Shown: positions 54,763 through 63,057 of the stretch, piece after piece | Layout of the letters: every line of letters begins with the position of its first letter | How positions within the stretch are numbered: position 1 is the first letter of the stretch | Assembly (NCBI RefSeq): GCF_004023665.1 | Contig: NZ_SAUF01000005.1 | Location: 744,001 to 808,000, forward strand | Direction: 5' to 3' | DNA: 64,000 bases | Origin: Afifella aestuarii | Lineage (GTDB): Bacteria; Pseudomonadota; Alphaproteobacteria; Rhizobiales; Afifellaceae | The notes under the pieces: model-generated | The model's input: only the letters and a program-made list of their open reading frames with translations | Told to the model about the DNA's origin: nothing | The model's database searches: none | Made by a program: the position numbers and the translations under genes

Positions 54763-55779
54763 TTAGCGGACCGGCGGCGCGTATTGCAGACCGCCGTCGC
54801 TCCACAGCTTGTTCAGCCCTCGCTCAATGCCAAGCTCCGTATCCGGGCCGACATTGCGGTTGAACATCTCGCCGTAATTGCCGACGGCCTTGATCGCGTT
54901 CACCGCCCAATCTTTGTCGAGACCAATCGACTCGCCGAACGAGCCTTCCGTCCCGAGAAGGCGCTTGATCGAGGGGTTGTCGGAGTTCTTCATCTCGTCG
55001 ACATTGTCCTGCGTGACGCCGAGCTCTTCGGCGTTGATGAGCGCAAACAGCGTCCACTTGACGACGTTGAACCACTGATCGTCACCCTGGCGAACGGCCG
55101 GGCCGAGCGGCTCCTTGGAGATGATCTCCGGCAGGATGACATGGTCGTCGGGATTGGTGAGCTTCAGCTTCTGGGCGTAAAGGCCCGACTGATCGGTCGT
55201 GTAGACATCGCAGCGGCCGGCATCATAGGCGGCCACAACCTCGTCGGCCTTCTCAAAGGCGACCACTTCGTAATCCATGTCGTGGCTGCGGAAATAATCC
55301 GCGACATTGAGCTCGGTCGTGGTGCCGGTGTTCGTGCAAACGCTGGCGCCCGAAAGCTCCAGAGCCGATGAGACGCCGAGATCCTTCGGCACCATGAAGC
55401 CCTGGCCGTCGTAATAGTTCACGCCCGTGAAGTTCAGCCCGAGATCGGTGTCGCGCGACATCGTCCAGGTGGTGTTGCGCGTGAGAACGTCGACTTCGCC
55501 CGACTGCAGCGCGGTAAAGCGCTCCTTCGCCGAAAGAGGTGTGAACTTCGCGGCATCACCATTGCCGAAAATGGCGGCGGCGATCGCCTTGCACGTGTCC
55601 ACGTCGAGGCCGGTCCAGTTGCCCTGAGAATCAGGGTTCGAGAATCCGGGCAAGCCCTGGCTCACGCCGCATTGCACGGAGCCCTTGGCCTTCACGTCGT
55701 CAAGCGTCGCCGCAGACGCGGAGACGGCCGTCACAGCGAGGGCCGCTCCGGCTACGAGCGGTACGATGGATTTCTTCAT
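54763..55779 (-). CDS. aapJ: General amino-acid ABC transporter substrate-binding protein AapJ
   Basis: Periplasmic binding protein of 338 aa. The signal peptide (MKKSIVPLVAGAALAVTAVS, cleaved after ASA) is followed by the family 3 solute-binding signature GNWTGLDVDTCKAIAAAIFG and TRNTTWTMSRD. The start is ATG 55779 with the typical Lys-Lys; an ATG 18 nt upstream is less likely. First gene of aapJQMP. Confidence 0.94.
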   Translation of the reverse strand: MKKSIVPLVAGAALAVTAVSASAATLDDVKAKGSVQCGVSQGLPGFSNPDSQGNWTGLDVDTCKAIAAAIFGNGDAAKFTPLSAKERFTALQSGEVDVLTRNTTWTMSRDTDLGLNFTGVNYYDGQGFMVPKDLGVSSALELSGASVCTNTGTTTELNVADYFRSHDMDYEVVAFEKADEVVAAYDAGRCDVYTTDQSGLYAQKLKLTNPDDHVILPEIISKEPLGPAVRQGDDQWFNVVKWTLFALINAEELGVTQDNVDEMKNSDNPSIKRLLGTEGSFGESIGLDKDWAVNAIKAVGNYGEMFNRNVGPDTELGIERGLNKLWSDGGLQYAPPVR

Positions 55780-56007
55780 ATGACGATTCCTGTTCACCGG
55801 TTTGGTTCTTAGAACGATGATTTGCAGTCATGCGCCCAAAGCGAAGCAGCCCCGCCTCGCTCTTCCCTGCCAGACGCCGCTTGACGCAACCCCGTCCATG
55901 CGGCCATCGAAAGCTATCTACTGGCCCCGGTCAAGCCTGCGGCCCTGAGGTCGTCTGAGGCAAACAGAGGCAATCTCGAGAAGCGATCAAATGACGCGGA
56001 GACCCGC

Positions 56008-57195
56008 ATGAGTAAAAACAAGGACGGAACAAGCATGTCCAACACCCGCCGCAAAGCGGCCACTCTCGTCACCCACGGCGGGCGCCACCCGAAGGAATTT
56101 CACGGTTTCATCAATCCGCCTCTGGTCCGGGCATCAACCGTTCTCTTCAATGATGTGGACGAGATGAAAGGGCGACGCGAGAGCCGCTACGCCTATGGTC
56201 TAATGAACACGCCGACCATCGAGGCCTTCAACGAGGTCTGGACCGAGCTTGAAGAAGCCTCCGGAACGGTTCTCGTCCCTTCGGGCCTTGCCGCGGTCAC
56301 GGTCGCGATCTTGTCGGCGCTCTCGGCCGGAGAAGAGATTCTCGTGCCCGACAACGTCTATGGGCCAACGCGGCGCTTCTGCAATCAGACATTGAAGCGC
56401 TGGGGAATGAGGACGAGCTATTACGATCCGATGGATCTCGAGGCTTTGAAATCAGCCCTCGATGGCGGTGCAAGCGCGGTCTTCGTCGAAGCCCCCGGCT
56501 CTCTCACCTTCGAAGTTCCCGATATCGGAGCGACACTCGAACTCGCCAAGGCCGCCGGTGCGATCACGATGATCGACAACACATGGGCGACGCCGCTTCT
56601 CTACAAGCCGATCGCCGAAGGTTTCGACCTCTCCATTCAGGCGGGCACCAAATATGTCGGCGGTCATGCCGACGTGCTCATCGGCTCGATCAGCGCCAAT
56701 GAGAGAATGTGGCCAAAACTCTCCGCAACGCACGCCAATCTCGGCATCCAGGCGGGCCCCGACGAGATCTACCTCGCCATGCGTGGCCTGCGCACCATGA
56801 AGCTGCGCATGGATCAGCACGAAGGTCAGGCCCTTGAGGTGGCGAAATGGCTGGCGAACCAGCCGAAAGTCGCAAGGCTTCTCCACCCGGCGATGGAAAG
56901 CTGCCCAGGGCATGACAATTGGAAGCGCTATTTCGGTCGCTCGAGCGGGCTCTTCGCCTTTGAGCTCGCCGGCACAGAAGACGACGCAGCGACCTTCCTG
57001 AACGCTCTGCGCCTCTTCGGCCTCGGCTTTTCCTGGGGCGGTTTCGAAAGCCTGGCCACGCTGGCAGAGCTGCGGGAAACGCGAAGCGTCACGACATGGC
57101 AGGCAGGTCCGGTGATCCGTCTTCAGATCGGCCTGGAGGCTATCGAAGACCAGATCGCAGACCTTGAGCAGGCTCTTGCGGCGGTCGCAGTCTGA
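56008..57195 (+). CDS. metC: Cystathionine beta-lyase
   Basis: PLP enzyme (gamma-family, Cys/Met metabolism) of 395 aa that cleaves cystathionine to homocysteine. The PLP lysine is in SIQAGTKYVGGHADV (about K213), and TMIDNTWATPLLYKP is typical. A GGAG lies 6 nt before ATG 56008; an internal ATG at 56035 is an alternative. It may act with cysK/sseA in sulfur amino acid flow, though not in one operon. Confidence 0.92.
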   Translation: MSKNKDGTSMSNTRRKAATLVTHGGRHPKEFHGFINPPLVRASTVLFNDVDEMKGRRESRYAYGLMNTPTIEAFNEVWTELEEASGTVLVPSGLAAVTVAILSALSAGEEILVPDNVYGPTRRFCNQTLKRWGMRTSYYDPMDLEALKSALDGGASAVFVEAPGSLTFEVPDIGATLELAKAAGAITMIDNTWATPLLYKPIAEGFDLSIQAGTKYVGGHADVLIGSISANERMWPKLSATHANLGIQAGPDEIYLAMRGLRTMKLRMDQHEGQALEVAKWLANQPKVARLLHPAMESCPGHDNWKRYFGRSSGLFAFELAGTEDDAATFLNALRLFGLGFSWGGFESLATLAELRETRSVTTWQAGPVIRLQIGLEAIEDQIADLEQALAAVAV

Positions 57196-57240
57196 TCGAC
57201 ATCAGGCCGCCGAATGAATGGCAGGCCGGCTGAGAGTCTC

Positions 57241-57561
57241 TCAGCCGGCGCTTTTCATCGGTGATTTTTCTTCGCGAAAAATCAGCCACAAGTTGCGGAA
57301 ATAAATGAACAGGCCGAGACCCTGGCCGAGGATGAAGACGGGGTCTTGCCGATGCAGCGCATAGATAAAGAGCAGGAACCCGCCAAAGACCGAGAAGAAC
57401 CAGAAGGCCACAGGAACGACGGACCTCCCTGCCCTTTCGCTCGCCAGCCATTGGATGACGAAGCGCATCATGAACATGAACTGGGCGACGAAGCCGAGCG
57501 CAATCCACAGACTGAACTGCTCGACAAAGACCTCGTGGATCCAGTTCCACACGTCACTCAT
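57241..57561 (-). CDS. Lipid A biosynthesis N-terminal domain (LAB_N) protein
   Basis: 106 aa with three short helices. ALGFVAQFMFMMRFVIQWLASER and VPVAFWFFSVFGGFLLFIYAL, then DPVFILGQGLGLFIYFRNL, match the LAB_N domain that is often fused to or next to lipid A-modifying glycosyltransferases. The start overlaps the GT2 gene by 8 nt. Role probably accessory to lipid-linked sugar transfer. Confidence 0.88.
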   Translation of the reverse strand: MSDVWNWIHEVFVEQFSLWIALGFVAQFMFMMRFVIQWLASERAGRSVVPVAFWFFSVFGGFLLFIYALHRQDPVFILGQGLGLFIYFRNLWLIFREEKSPMKSAG

Positions 57562-58297
57562 CCAGATTCTCCTCGCTCAGCTGCGGACGCACCTTGCGCC
57601 GGCTGGCCAACCACCACACCCCGAAAAGATCGGCAATGCCAACCCAAAGGCGATCGAAGATGCCATACTTCGAGGTGCCGTGCCGCCGTTCCCGGTCCGC
57701 CACGTCGACGAGTGCGATCTCGTAGCCTTCCCGCCTCACCAGCGCGGGCAGAAAGCGGTGCCAACCATCAAAATAAGGCAGGCGCAAGAACAACGTGCGG
57801 CGGACGGCCTTGAGGCCGCAACCGGTGTCTCGCACCTGGTCATCGAGGAGTGCCCGCCGCACCCGGTTGGCGATACGCGACCCGTAGCGCTTGGCAAAGC
57901 TCGCCTTGCGCCCGACCCGCTGCCCGGCTGCCAGGCCGACCTGATCGCCACCAGCGGAGAGTGCATCGAGAAGTGCTGGAATATAGGCTGGGTCGTTCTG
58001 CCCGTCTCCGTCGATGGTGACGATGGCATCGCCCTTGGCCGCTTCGAGAGCACTGCGAATCGCAGCGCTTTGGCCGGCGCTCGTCTCATGCCGTAACAGT
58101 CGCACCTGCGGGTGCTGGCGCGCGCTTGCGCGGACGGTTTCACCGGTCCCATCACGGGATCCATCATCGACGACGAGGATTTCGAAGGACCGCCCGGAAA
58201 GCGCCGTTGCGATTTCGTCGATCAGGAACCCGATATTGCCGGCCTCGTCCTTGCACGGGACGATGACGGAGACTTCCGGCGAGAGGGGCGAAGTCAT
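57554..58297 (-). CDS. Family 2 glycosyltransferase (polyprenyl-phosphate type)
   Basis: 247 aa GT2 enzyme. VSVIVPCKDEAGNIGFLI, VVDDGSRDGTGE and TIDGDGQNDPAYIP give the nucleotide-sugar and metal-binding (DxD-like) sites; the layout is that of DPM1/ArnC-type enzymes that put a sugar on a lipid phosphate. No C-terminal membrane helices, so LAB_N may supply anchoring. Start overlaps the PAP2 gene (ATGA). Confidence 0.88.
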   Translation of the reverse strand: MTSPLSPEVSVIVPCKDEAGNIGFLIDEIATALSGRSFEILVVDDGSRDGTGETVRASARQHPQVRLLRHETSAGQSAAIRSALEAAKGDAIVTIDGDGQNDPAYIPALLDALSAGGDQVGLAAGQRVGRKASFAKRYGSRIANRVRRALLDDQVRDTGCGLKAVRRTLFLRLPYFDGWHRFLPALVRREGYEIALVDVADRERRHGTSKYGIFDRLWVGIADLFGVWWLASRRKVRPQLSEENLDE

Positions 58298-59115
58298 GAC
58301 GTGCCTTTCTGGTGCACATGGCGCCTTTCAATGCGGCCAGCCGCGTCCAGGCGAAAGACGAGACGGCGTTCTGCGAATATGCGTGCGGTGAGCCAGGCCA
58401 CGGCCCCACCGAGAAGAAAACCGGCAACCACGTCGGTCGGATAATGCGAGCGCGTCGCAAGACGGCTGACGGCGATCCAGAAGGCCCCGGTCAGGATGAC
58501 GATTCGCGCCCGCGGAAACAGCAATGCCAGCGCCACCCCGAGTGCGGCGACATTCGTCGCATGGCCCGAAGGGAAACTCGCCCAACTCGGATCGAACGAA
58601 AACGGATGGAAGGCGGCCAGACCTTCCGTGTCGAAGAGCTTCGGGCGCGCCCGCCCGATCACGTATTTCAGGACGACGACGATGAGACCGGCCGCCAGCA
58701 CGGAGACGAACAGGTAGGTCGCCGTCGCTGAGGCCCGCACGACAGCGGCGCGCCGCCTGATGCCGTGCACCGAGATATCCCGAAAAATCTGGTAGATCAG
58801 AAAACCGCCGGTGGCGATCAGCATCCAGTCGGACTTGCCGATATCAGTGACGAATTCGAGGAAGTCGCGCACCTCCGGCTGCATCGTGGCCTGAAACAGC
58901 GTCAGATAGGGATCCGCCAGAATGAAAAGAACGACGAGCACGCTCCCGATCAACACGACGCCATTGAGAAAGCCGATCGGGGTCGGACGATAGGGCGGAT
59001 GACGACGATCGCGCTGCCTCTCGTTCAAAAGACGCGAAAAAGCGAGCGCCCGCTCGCGTCCCCGCACGAGATGCTGCCGCGCGGTCAGGCTCCAGCGGTC
59101 CTTGAAATCACTCAT
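58294..59115 (-). CDS. PAP2 family phosphatase
   Basis: 273 aa membrane phosphatase. The tripartite motif is intact: KYVIGRARPK, PSGHATNVAALG, and SRLATRSHYPTDVVAG. It resembles lipid A or undecaprenyl-diphosphate phosphatases. About five or six helices follow a basic N-terminal tail. Start overlaps the GT39 gene end (ATGA). Context suggests a lipid-linked sugar cycle or lipid A dephosphorylation. Confidence 0.88.
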   Translation of the reverse strand: MSDFKDRWSLTARQHLVRGRERALAFSRLLNERQRDRRHPPYRPTPIGFLNGVVLIGSVLVVLFILADPYLTLFQATMQPEVRDFLEFVTDIGKSDWMLIATGGFLIYQIFRDISVHGIRRRAAVVRASATATYLFVSVLAAGLIVVVLKYVIGRARPKLFDTEGLAAFHPFSFDPSWASFPSGHATNVAALGVALALLFPRARIVILTGAFWIAVSRLATRSHYPTDVVAGFLLGGAVAWLTARIFAERRLVFRLDAAGRIERRHVHQKGTS

Positions 59116-60836
59116 TGGGCAGCCGGAGCCGTTTCGTAGATGCCGACCGTTGCGGGCCGCCCGCGCGAATAATTGTATCCAGAAACCTCGCCCCGGCGCA
59201 CGACCGTCAGCCCGTCGGCGGCGACCGATGCGTGGAACTCAGCGTCACGCCGCGCCTCGACCAGACCGACGCGGCATCCGGGCTCTTCCAGGAATTTCGC
59301 GACGTCCTCGGAGGATCCGAGAACCACATCCGTGCCCCCGAAGAAGACGAGGCTCGGCTCGGTGTAGCCGGTCGCCGCCAACTCCGGATTGGGGCACGAC
59401 GACACCTTCTCGGCTTCAGCGACCGCTCGTTGCGAGACGCGAATCGCATCGAGACCCGGGAAGGCCAGCTGGAAGGCACCGACATAAAGGAGCGCCGCGG
59501 AAAGGACCGAGGCGGCGACGGCCCTCTCGTCGTGTCCCCTCGTCAACGCTCGGGCGGCGAGAAGTCCCATGACTGCGGCGGCCACTGCCGCCACATCCGC
59601 GCCTGCGGGAAGACGCTTCTCCAGATAGAGCGGCAGGACCACGATGCCGATGGCGACGAAGACTGGAACGGCCGCGGCCAAGAGCCCGATGATGATCCGC
59701 AGCGAGGCCCGGGTAAGCACCGCCCCGCGGACCATCGCCACGCCGGCGAGGAGCGCGAAAGCGGGATAAAGCGGCAAGACGTAATGGGGAAGCTTGGTCG
59801 GCACGGCTTCGAAGACGAGCCAGGCGGGCACGATCCAGACCAGACAGAAGAAGATGTCAGGATGACGCCACTGCCGGATCATCATCGGCAGAGCGAGGAG
59901 AGCGAAGGGCGTGAGCGGCCAGGCCGTCGCGAAGAAAAGTCCAAGATAGGTGCCCGGAGGCGCGCCGTGGCTCTCCTGCCCGCTTGCCACCTTGGCCATC
60001 AAATCATGACCCAGCGAGTCCCCGAAAAAGGCGCCGTTGGAGAGAAGCGTAATCGCCACGAACCAGGGTAGTGTCACGATGAGCATCGCGACGAGCCCGG
60101 GCAATGGCCGGAGACGCAAGAGCGGGACAAACGAGCGCGAGCCGATCATCAGAGAAATCAGCGTCAGGCCGCAGACCATGACGATGACCGGGCCCTTGAC
60201 CAGGATCCCGGCACCAAGCGCAATCCAGAACGCGAGTGCGAGCGGCCAGGAAAGTGGCTCGCGCGAAGGCGGCGCTGTCAGTCCGGCGCTCTCTTCTGCC
60301 TCGCCCCGCCCGCTCATCCAGGCGCGCGCCATGATCGCCTGCGCAAAAACGGTGAGCGCCAGCAGCACCGCATCGGTCTTGGCAAGCCGCGCTTCGACCC
60401 CGAGAAGGATCGTGGCGGACATGAGCAGCGAGCCGATGAAGGCCGCGCGCCGGCCGAAAAGCGACAGCCCGGCGAGATAGGTGGCAAGGACGGCGAGCAC
60501 GGCGCCAACCGCCGACGGGATCCTGTAGGCCCAGATCGGAGCTTCTGCTCCACCGAAAGGCGCGGTCGCAGCCGCCTGCAGCCAGTAGATGCCGACGGGC
60601 TTCTTGTAGCGCGTTTCGGATTGGAAATGGATGTCGATGAAATCGCCGCTCTCATGCATCTGCTTCGTCGCCTGGACGAAACGCGCCTCGTCGCGATCGA
60701 TCGGTGGCAGCGCCGTCAGACCGGGCAGAAACAGGATGATCGCGACGAGGATCGTGATCAGTCCCGCAAGGGGCGCAAAGCGGCTTGGCCAGCCGATAAG
60801 CCGCGAGCGTCGCGCATCCAACGGAGCCTCAGACAT
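59112..60836 (-). CDS. GT39/ArnT-like lipid-linked sugar transferase
   Basis: 574 aa multi-helix glycosyltransferase of the ArnT/PMT kind. The first periplasmic loop carries the catalytic acidic motif DRDEARFVQATKQM and RYKKPVGIYWLQAA, typical of ArnT-like enzymes. It transfers a sugar from a polyprenyl-phosphate donor, made by the GT2 enzyme downstream, to lipid A or another acceptor. The frame extends to 60896; ATG 60836 (MSEAPLDARRSRL) precedes a basic N-terminus. First gene of the four-gene operon. Confidence 0.88.
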   Translation of the reverse strand: MSEAPLDARRSRLIGWPSRFAPLAGLITILVAIILFLPGLTALPPIDRDEARFVQATKQMHESGDFIDIHFQSETRYKKPVGIYWLQAAATAPFGGAEAPIWAYRIPSAVGAVLAVLATYLAGLSLFGRRAAFIGSLLMSATILLGVEARLAKTDAVLLALTVFAQAIMARAWMSGRGEAEESAGLTAPPSREPLSWPLALAFWIALGAGILVKGPVIVMVCGLTLISLMIGSRSFVPLLRLRPLPGLVAMLIVTLPWFVAITLLSNGAFFGDSLGHDLMAKVASGQESHGAPPGTYLGLFFATAWPLTPFALLALPMMIRQWRHPDIFFCLVWIVPAWLVFEAVPTKLPHYVLPLYPAFALLAGVAMVRGAVLTRASLRIIIGLLAAAVPVFVAIGIVVLPLYLEKRLPAGADVAAVAAAVMGLLAARALTRGHDERAVAASVLSAALLYVGAFQLAFPGLDAIRVSQRAVAEAEKVSSCPNPELAATGYTEPSLVFFGGTDVVLGSSEDVAKFLEEPGCRVGLVEARRDAEFHASVAADGLTVVRRGEVSGYNYSRGRPATVGIYETAPAAQ

Positions 60837-60911
60837 CGAAGTCTCGCCTTTTGAACATTCGCGGCTGGTGCTAAGCCGGCAAGGGCCGGCACGCAAGCGC
60901 CGCGCGCGGCA

Positions 60912-62222
60912 GTGCTAACGACAAGGGCCAGCGACGATGCGATCTCGATGTTGAGCGCTCCCAACCTTTCCCAGCCAAAGGCTTTCCTGCGAATGCTTTT
61001 TGCCGCGGCAGTTCGCGCTGCCGACCCGGCGACCTGCCTGCCGCCCCACCTGCCCTCGCCGCCCGCCGGCCGCACCATCGTCATCGGGGCAGGCAAGGCT
61101 TCAGCGGCGATGGCCAAAACCCTGGAAGACAAGTGGGAGGGACCTCTCGAAGGCCTGATCGTCACACGTTACGGCCACGCGGTGCCGTGCCGATCGATCG
61201 AGATCGTGGAAGCCGCCCATCCGGTCCCGGACGTGGCAGGTGAAAAGGCGGCGCGGCGCATGCTCGATCTTCTCCGCGATCTCACCGAGGACGATCTCGT
61301 CATCGCGCTGATCTCGGGAGGCGGTTCGGCCCTTTTGAGTGCTCCGGCCGATGGCCTGACCCTTGCCGACAAGCAGGAGATCAATCGGGCACTCCTCGCC
61401 TCCGGTGCACCGATCGGCGCCATGAACTGCGTGCGCAAGCATCTCTCCGCCGTCAAAGGCGGTCGCCTGGCCGCCGCGGCCTGGCCAGCTCCGGTTTTGA
61501 CCCTCGCCATCTCCGATGTTCCAGGCGACGACCCCGCGGCGATCGCTTCTGGACCGACGGTCGCCGATCCGACATCGCTCGCCGACGCACGCAATGTCCT
61601 TGCGCGTTTCCGCATTGAGCTCCCCGCCGCGGCCGAGGCATGGCTTGCGAGCCCTGAGGCCGAAACGCCGAAGCCGGGTGCCTTGCGCCTGTCCCGCAGC
61701 ACCTTCCGCCTCATCGCGGCCCCGCACCGTTCTTTGGAAGATGCGGCCAAGATCGCCCGCGATTGTGGCGTTGCTCCGCTCATTCTCGGTGACGACCTCG
61801 AAGGCGAAGCACGGCAGCTGGGGGCAGAGCATGGCCGTATGGCCCGCACCAAGCTTGCCCGGGGCGAGCTGGCGCGGCCCTTCGTGCTTCTGTCCGGGGG
61901 AGAAACCACCGTCACCTTGCGCGGTAACGGGCGCGGCGGCCGCAACGCGGAGTATCTTCTGGCACTCGCGATCGCGCTCGATTCCGCAGAGGGGATTTAT
62001 GCGCTCTCCTGCGACACGGATGGGATCGACGGCTCCGAAGACAATGCCGGCGCGCTTTGTGCACCCGACACGCTCGCACGTGCCAAAGACCTCGGTCTCG
62101 ACGCGCACGACTCTCTGGCGCGCAACGATGCCTACAGTTTCTTCGAAGCTCTCGGCGATCTCGTCATCAGCGGTCCGACGCTGACGAACGTCAATGACTT
62201 TCGCGCGATCCTGGCTCTTTGA
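60912..62222 (+). CDS. Glycerate 2-kinase (MOFRL / TtuD family)
   Basis: 436 aa kinase that phosphorylates D-glycerate at C2. The N-terminal GIGAGKASAAMAK-type nucleotide region, ISGGGSALLSAPADGL and the C-terminal MOFRL part (LSGGETTVTLRGNGRGGRNAEY, SCDTDGIDG) are all present. Start is GTG 60912 or ATG 60948; neither has a strong ribosome site. Divergent from the GT39 gene by 75 bp. Confidence 0.9.
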   Translation: MLTTRASDDAISMLSAPNLSQPKAFLRMLFAAAVRAADPATCLPPHLPSPPAGRTIVIGAGKASAAMAKTLEDKWEGPLEGLIVTRYGHAVPCRSIEIVEAAHPVPDVAGEKAARRMLDLLRDLTEDDLVIALISGGGSALLSAPADGLTLADKQEINRALLASGAPIGAMNCVRKHLSAVKGGRLAAAAWPAPVLTLAISDVPGDDPAAIASGPTVADPTSLADARNVLARFRIELPAAAEAWLASPEAETPKPGALRLSRSTFRLIAAPHRSLEDAAKIARDCGVAPLILGDDLEGEARQLGAEHGRMARTKLARGELARPFVLLSGGETTVTLRGNGRGGRNAEYLLALAIALDSAEGIYALSCDTDGIDGSEDNAGALCAPDTLARAKDLGLDAHDSLARNDAYSFFEALGDLVISGPTLTNVNDFRAILAL

Positions 62223-62295
62223 GGGGCGCACTAACGCGCCTCAAACAACATTCTGGATCAGGAAGTTAGAGACATTTCTCGATTCAAAAGATCAA

Positions 62296-62371
62296 TGGCG
62301 ACCCCGGCAGGATTCGAACCTGCGACCATCGGCTTAGAAGGCCGGTGCTCTATCCACTGAGCTACGGGGCC
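62296..62371 (-). tRNA. tRNA-Arg (TCT)
   Basis: Complete cloverleaf of 76 nt with encoded CCA. Acceptor GGCCCCG/CGGGGTC (one G-U pair), anticodon loop CTTCTAA (anticodon TCT), T loop GGTTCGAATCC. Confidence 0.97.
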
Positions 62372-62390
62372 GGAAGGCGCAAAGGCGCGC

Positions 62391-62696
62391 CTAATGGGTC
62401 CACGGCACCTGCCGATTGAACTTGAAATTGTCGGAGTAAGAAATCGTCGCCCGCTTCTTTTCCTTCGGCTCATAGACGCGATAGGCGATCTTGTTGCGCT
62501 GCGCGTAGGCCACGGCCTCCTCCTTCGAGGGGAAGCGCAGACGCACCTGCGAGCGCATATCGCTTGAAGCCGTATAGCCCATCAAGGGCTCGATCGAGCG
62601 CGGTGTTTCCGGCTCGAATTCCAATACCCATTCATGCGTCTTGGCCTGGCCCGAGCTCATCGCCGTGCGAGCCGGTTTGTAGATGCGCGCCTGCAT
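62391..62696 (-). CDS. NDUFS4-like ETC complex I subunit
   Basis: 101 aa protein of the NDUFS4 (18-kDa) family, an accessory subunit of NADH:quinone oxidoreductase in alphaproteobacteria and mitochondria. MQARIYKPARTAMSSGQAKT and the C-terminal YSDNFKFNRQVPWTH are the conserved ends; the central WVLEFEPETPRSIEPLMGYT is diagnostic. The frame is open to 63023, but ATG 62696 gives the family length exactly. 19 bp downstream of tRNA-Arg. Confidence 0.92.
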   Translation of the reverse strand: MQARIYKPARTAMSSGQAKTHEWVLEFEPETPRSIEPLMGYTASSDMRSQVRLRFPSKEEAVAYAQRNKIAYRVYEPKEKKRATISYSDNFKFNRQVPWTH

Positions 62697-63057
62697 ACGT
62701 CTCTGCCGTCCTTTGCCTTGCCGAAACCTTTCGCAGCGATTCCAGCCTTGCTTCAACAGAAGACTAGCAGGAATGCCGACAAATTCCATGCCATCGCGGC
62801 CGGCTCGGCTGTCGTCTCTATAGGATCTGGTCGGGGCCACGGAAAGTCCCATCGGCGAGCAAACGCTCTCTGCGCACGCGGAATTTCGTCTCCGCCATCT
62901 CAGACATCGACAGGGAAGCGAGGATCGCATGGGCTGGCTTGCAGAGGCGTGACCTCTGGGGGAAGCTGCCGAGATTGCCTGTCCAGCAAGCGCCAGCCGC
63001 TTCCCGCCGCGGAGAACGACCATCTCGGCCCTTTCCTACGACAATCCCTATGTCAGC
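62697..63057. other. Intergenic region between NDUFS4-like gene and ggt
   Basis: 361 bp divergent region. I see no gene. The ggt protein similarity seems to continue upstream of 63058 for about 12 codons (ALSYDNPYVS), so part of it may be coding. Confidence 0.4.
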
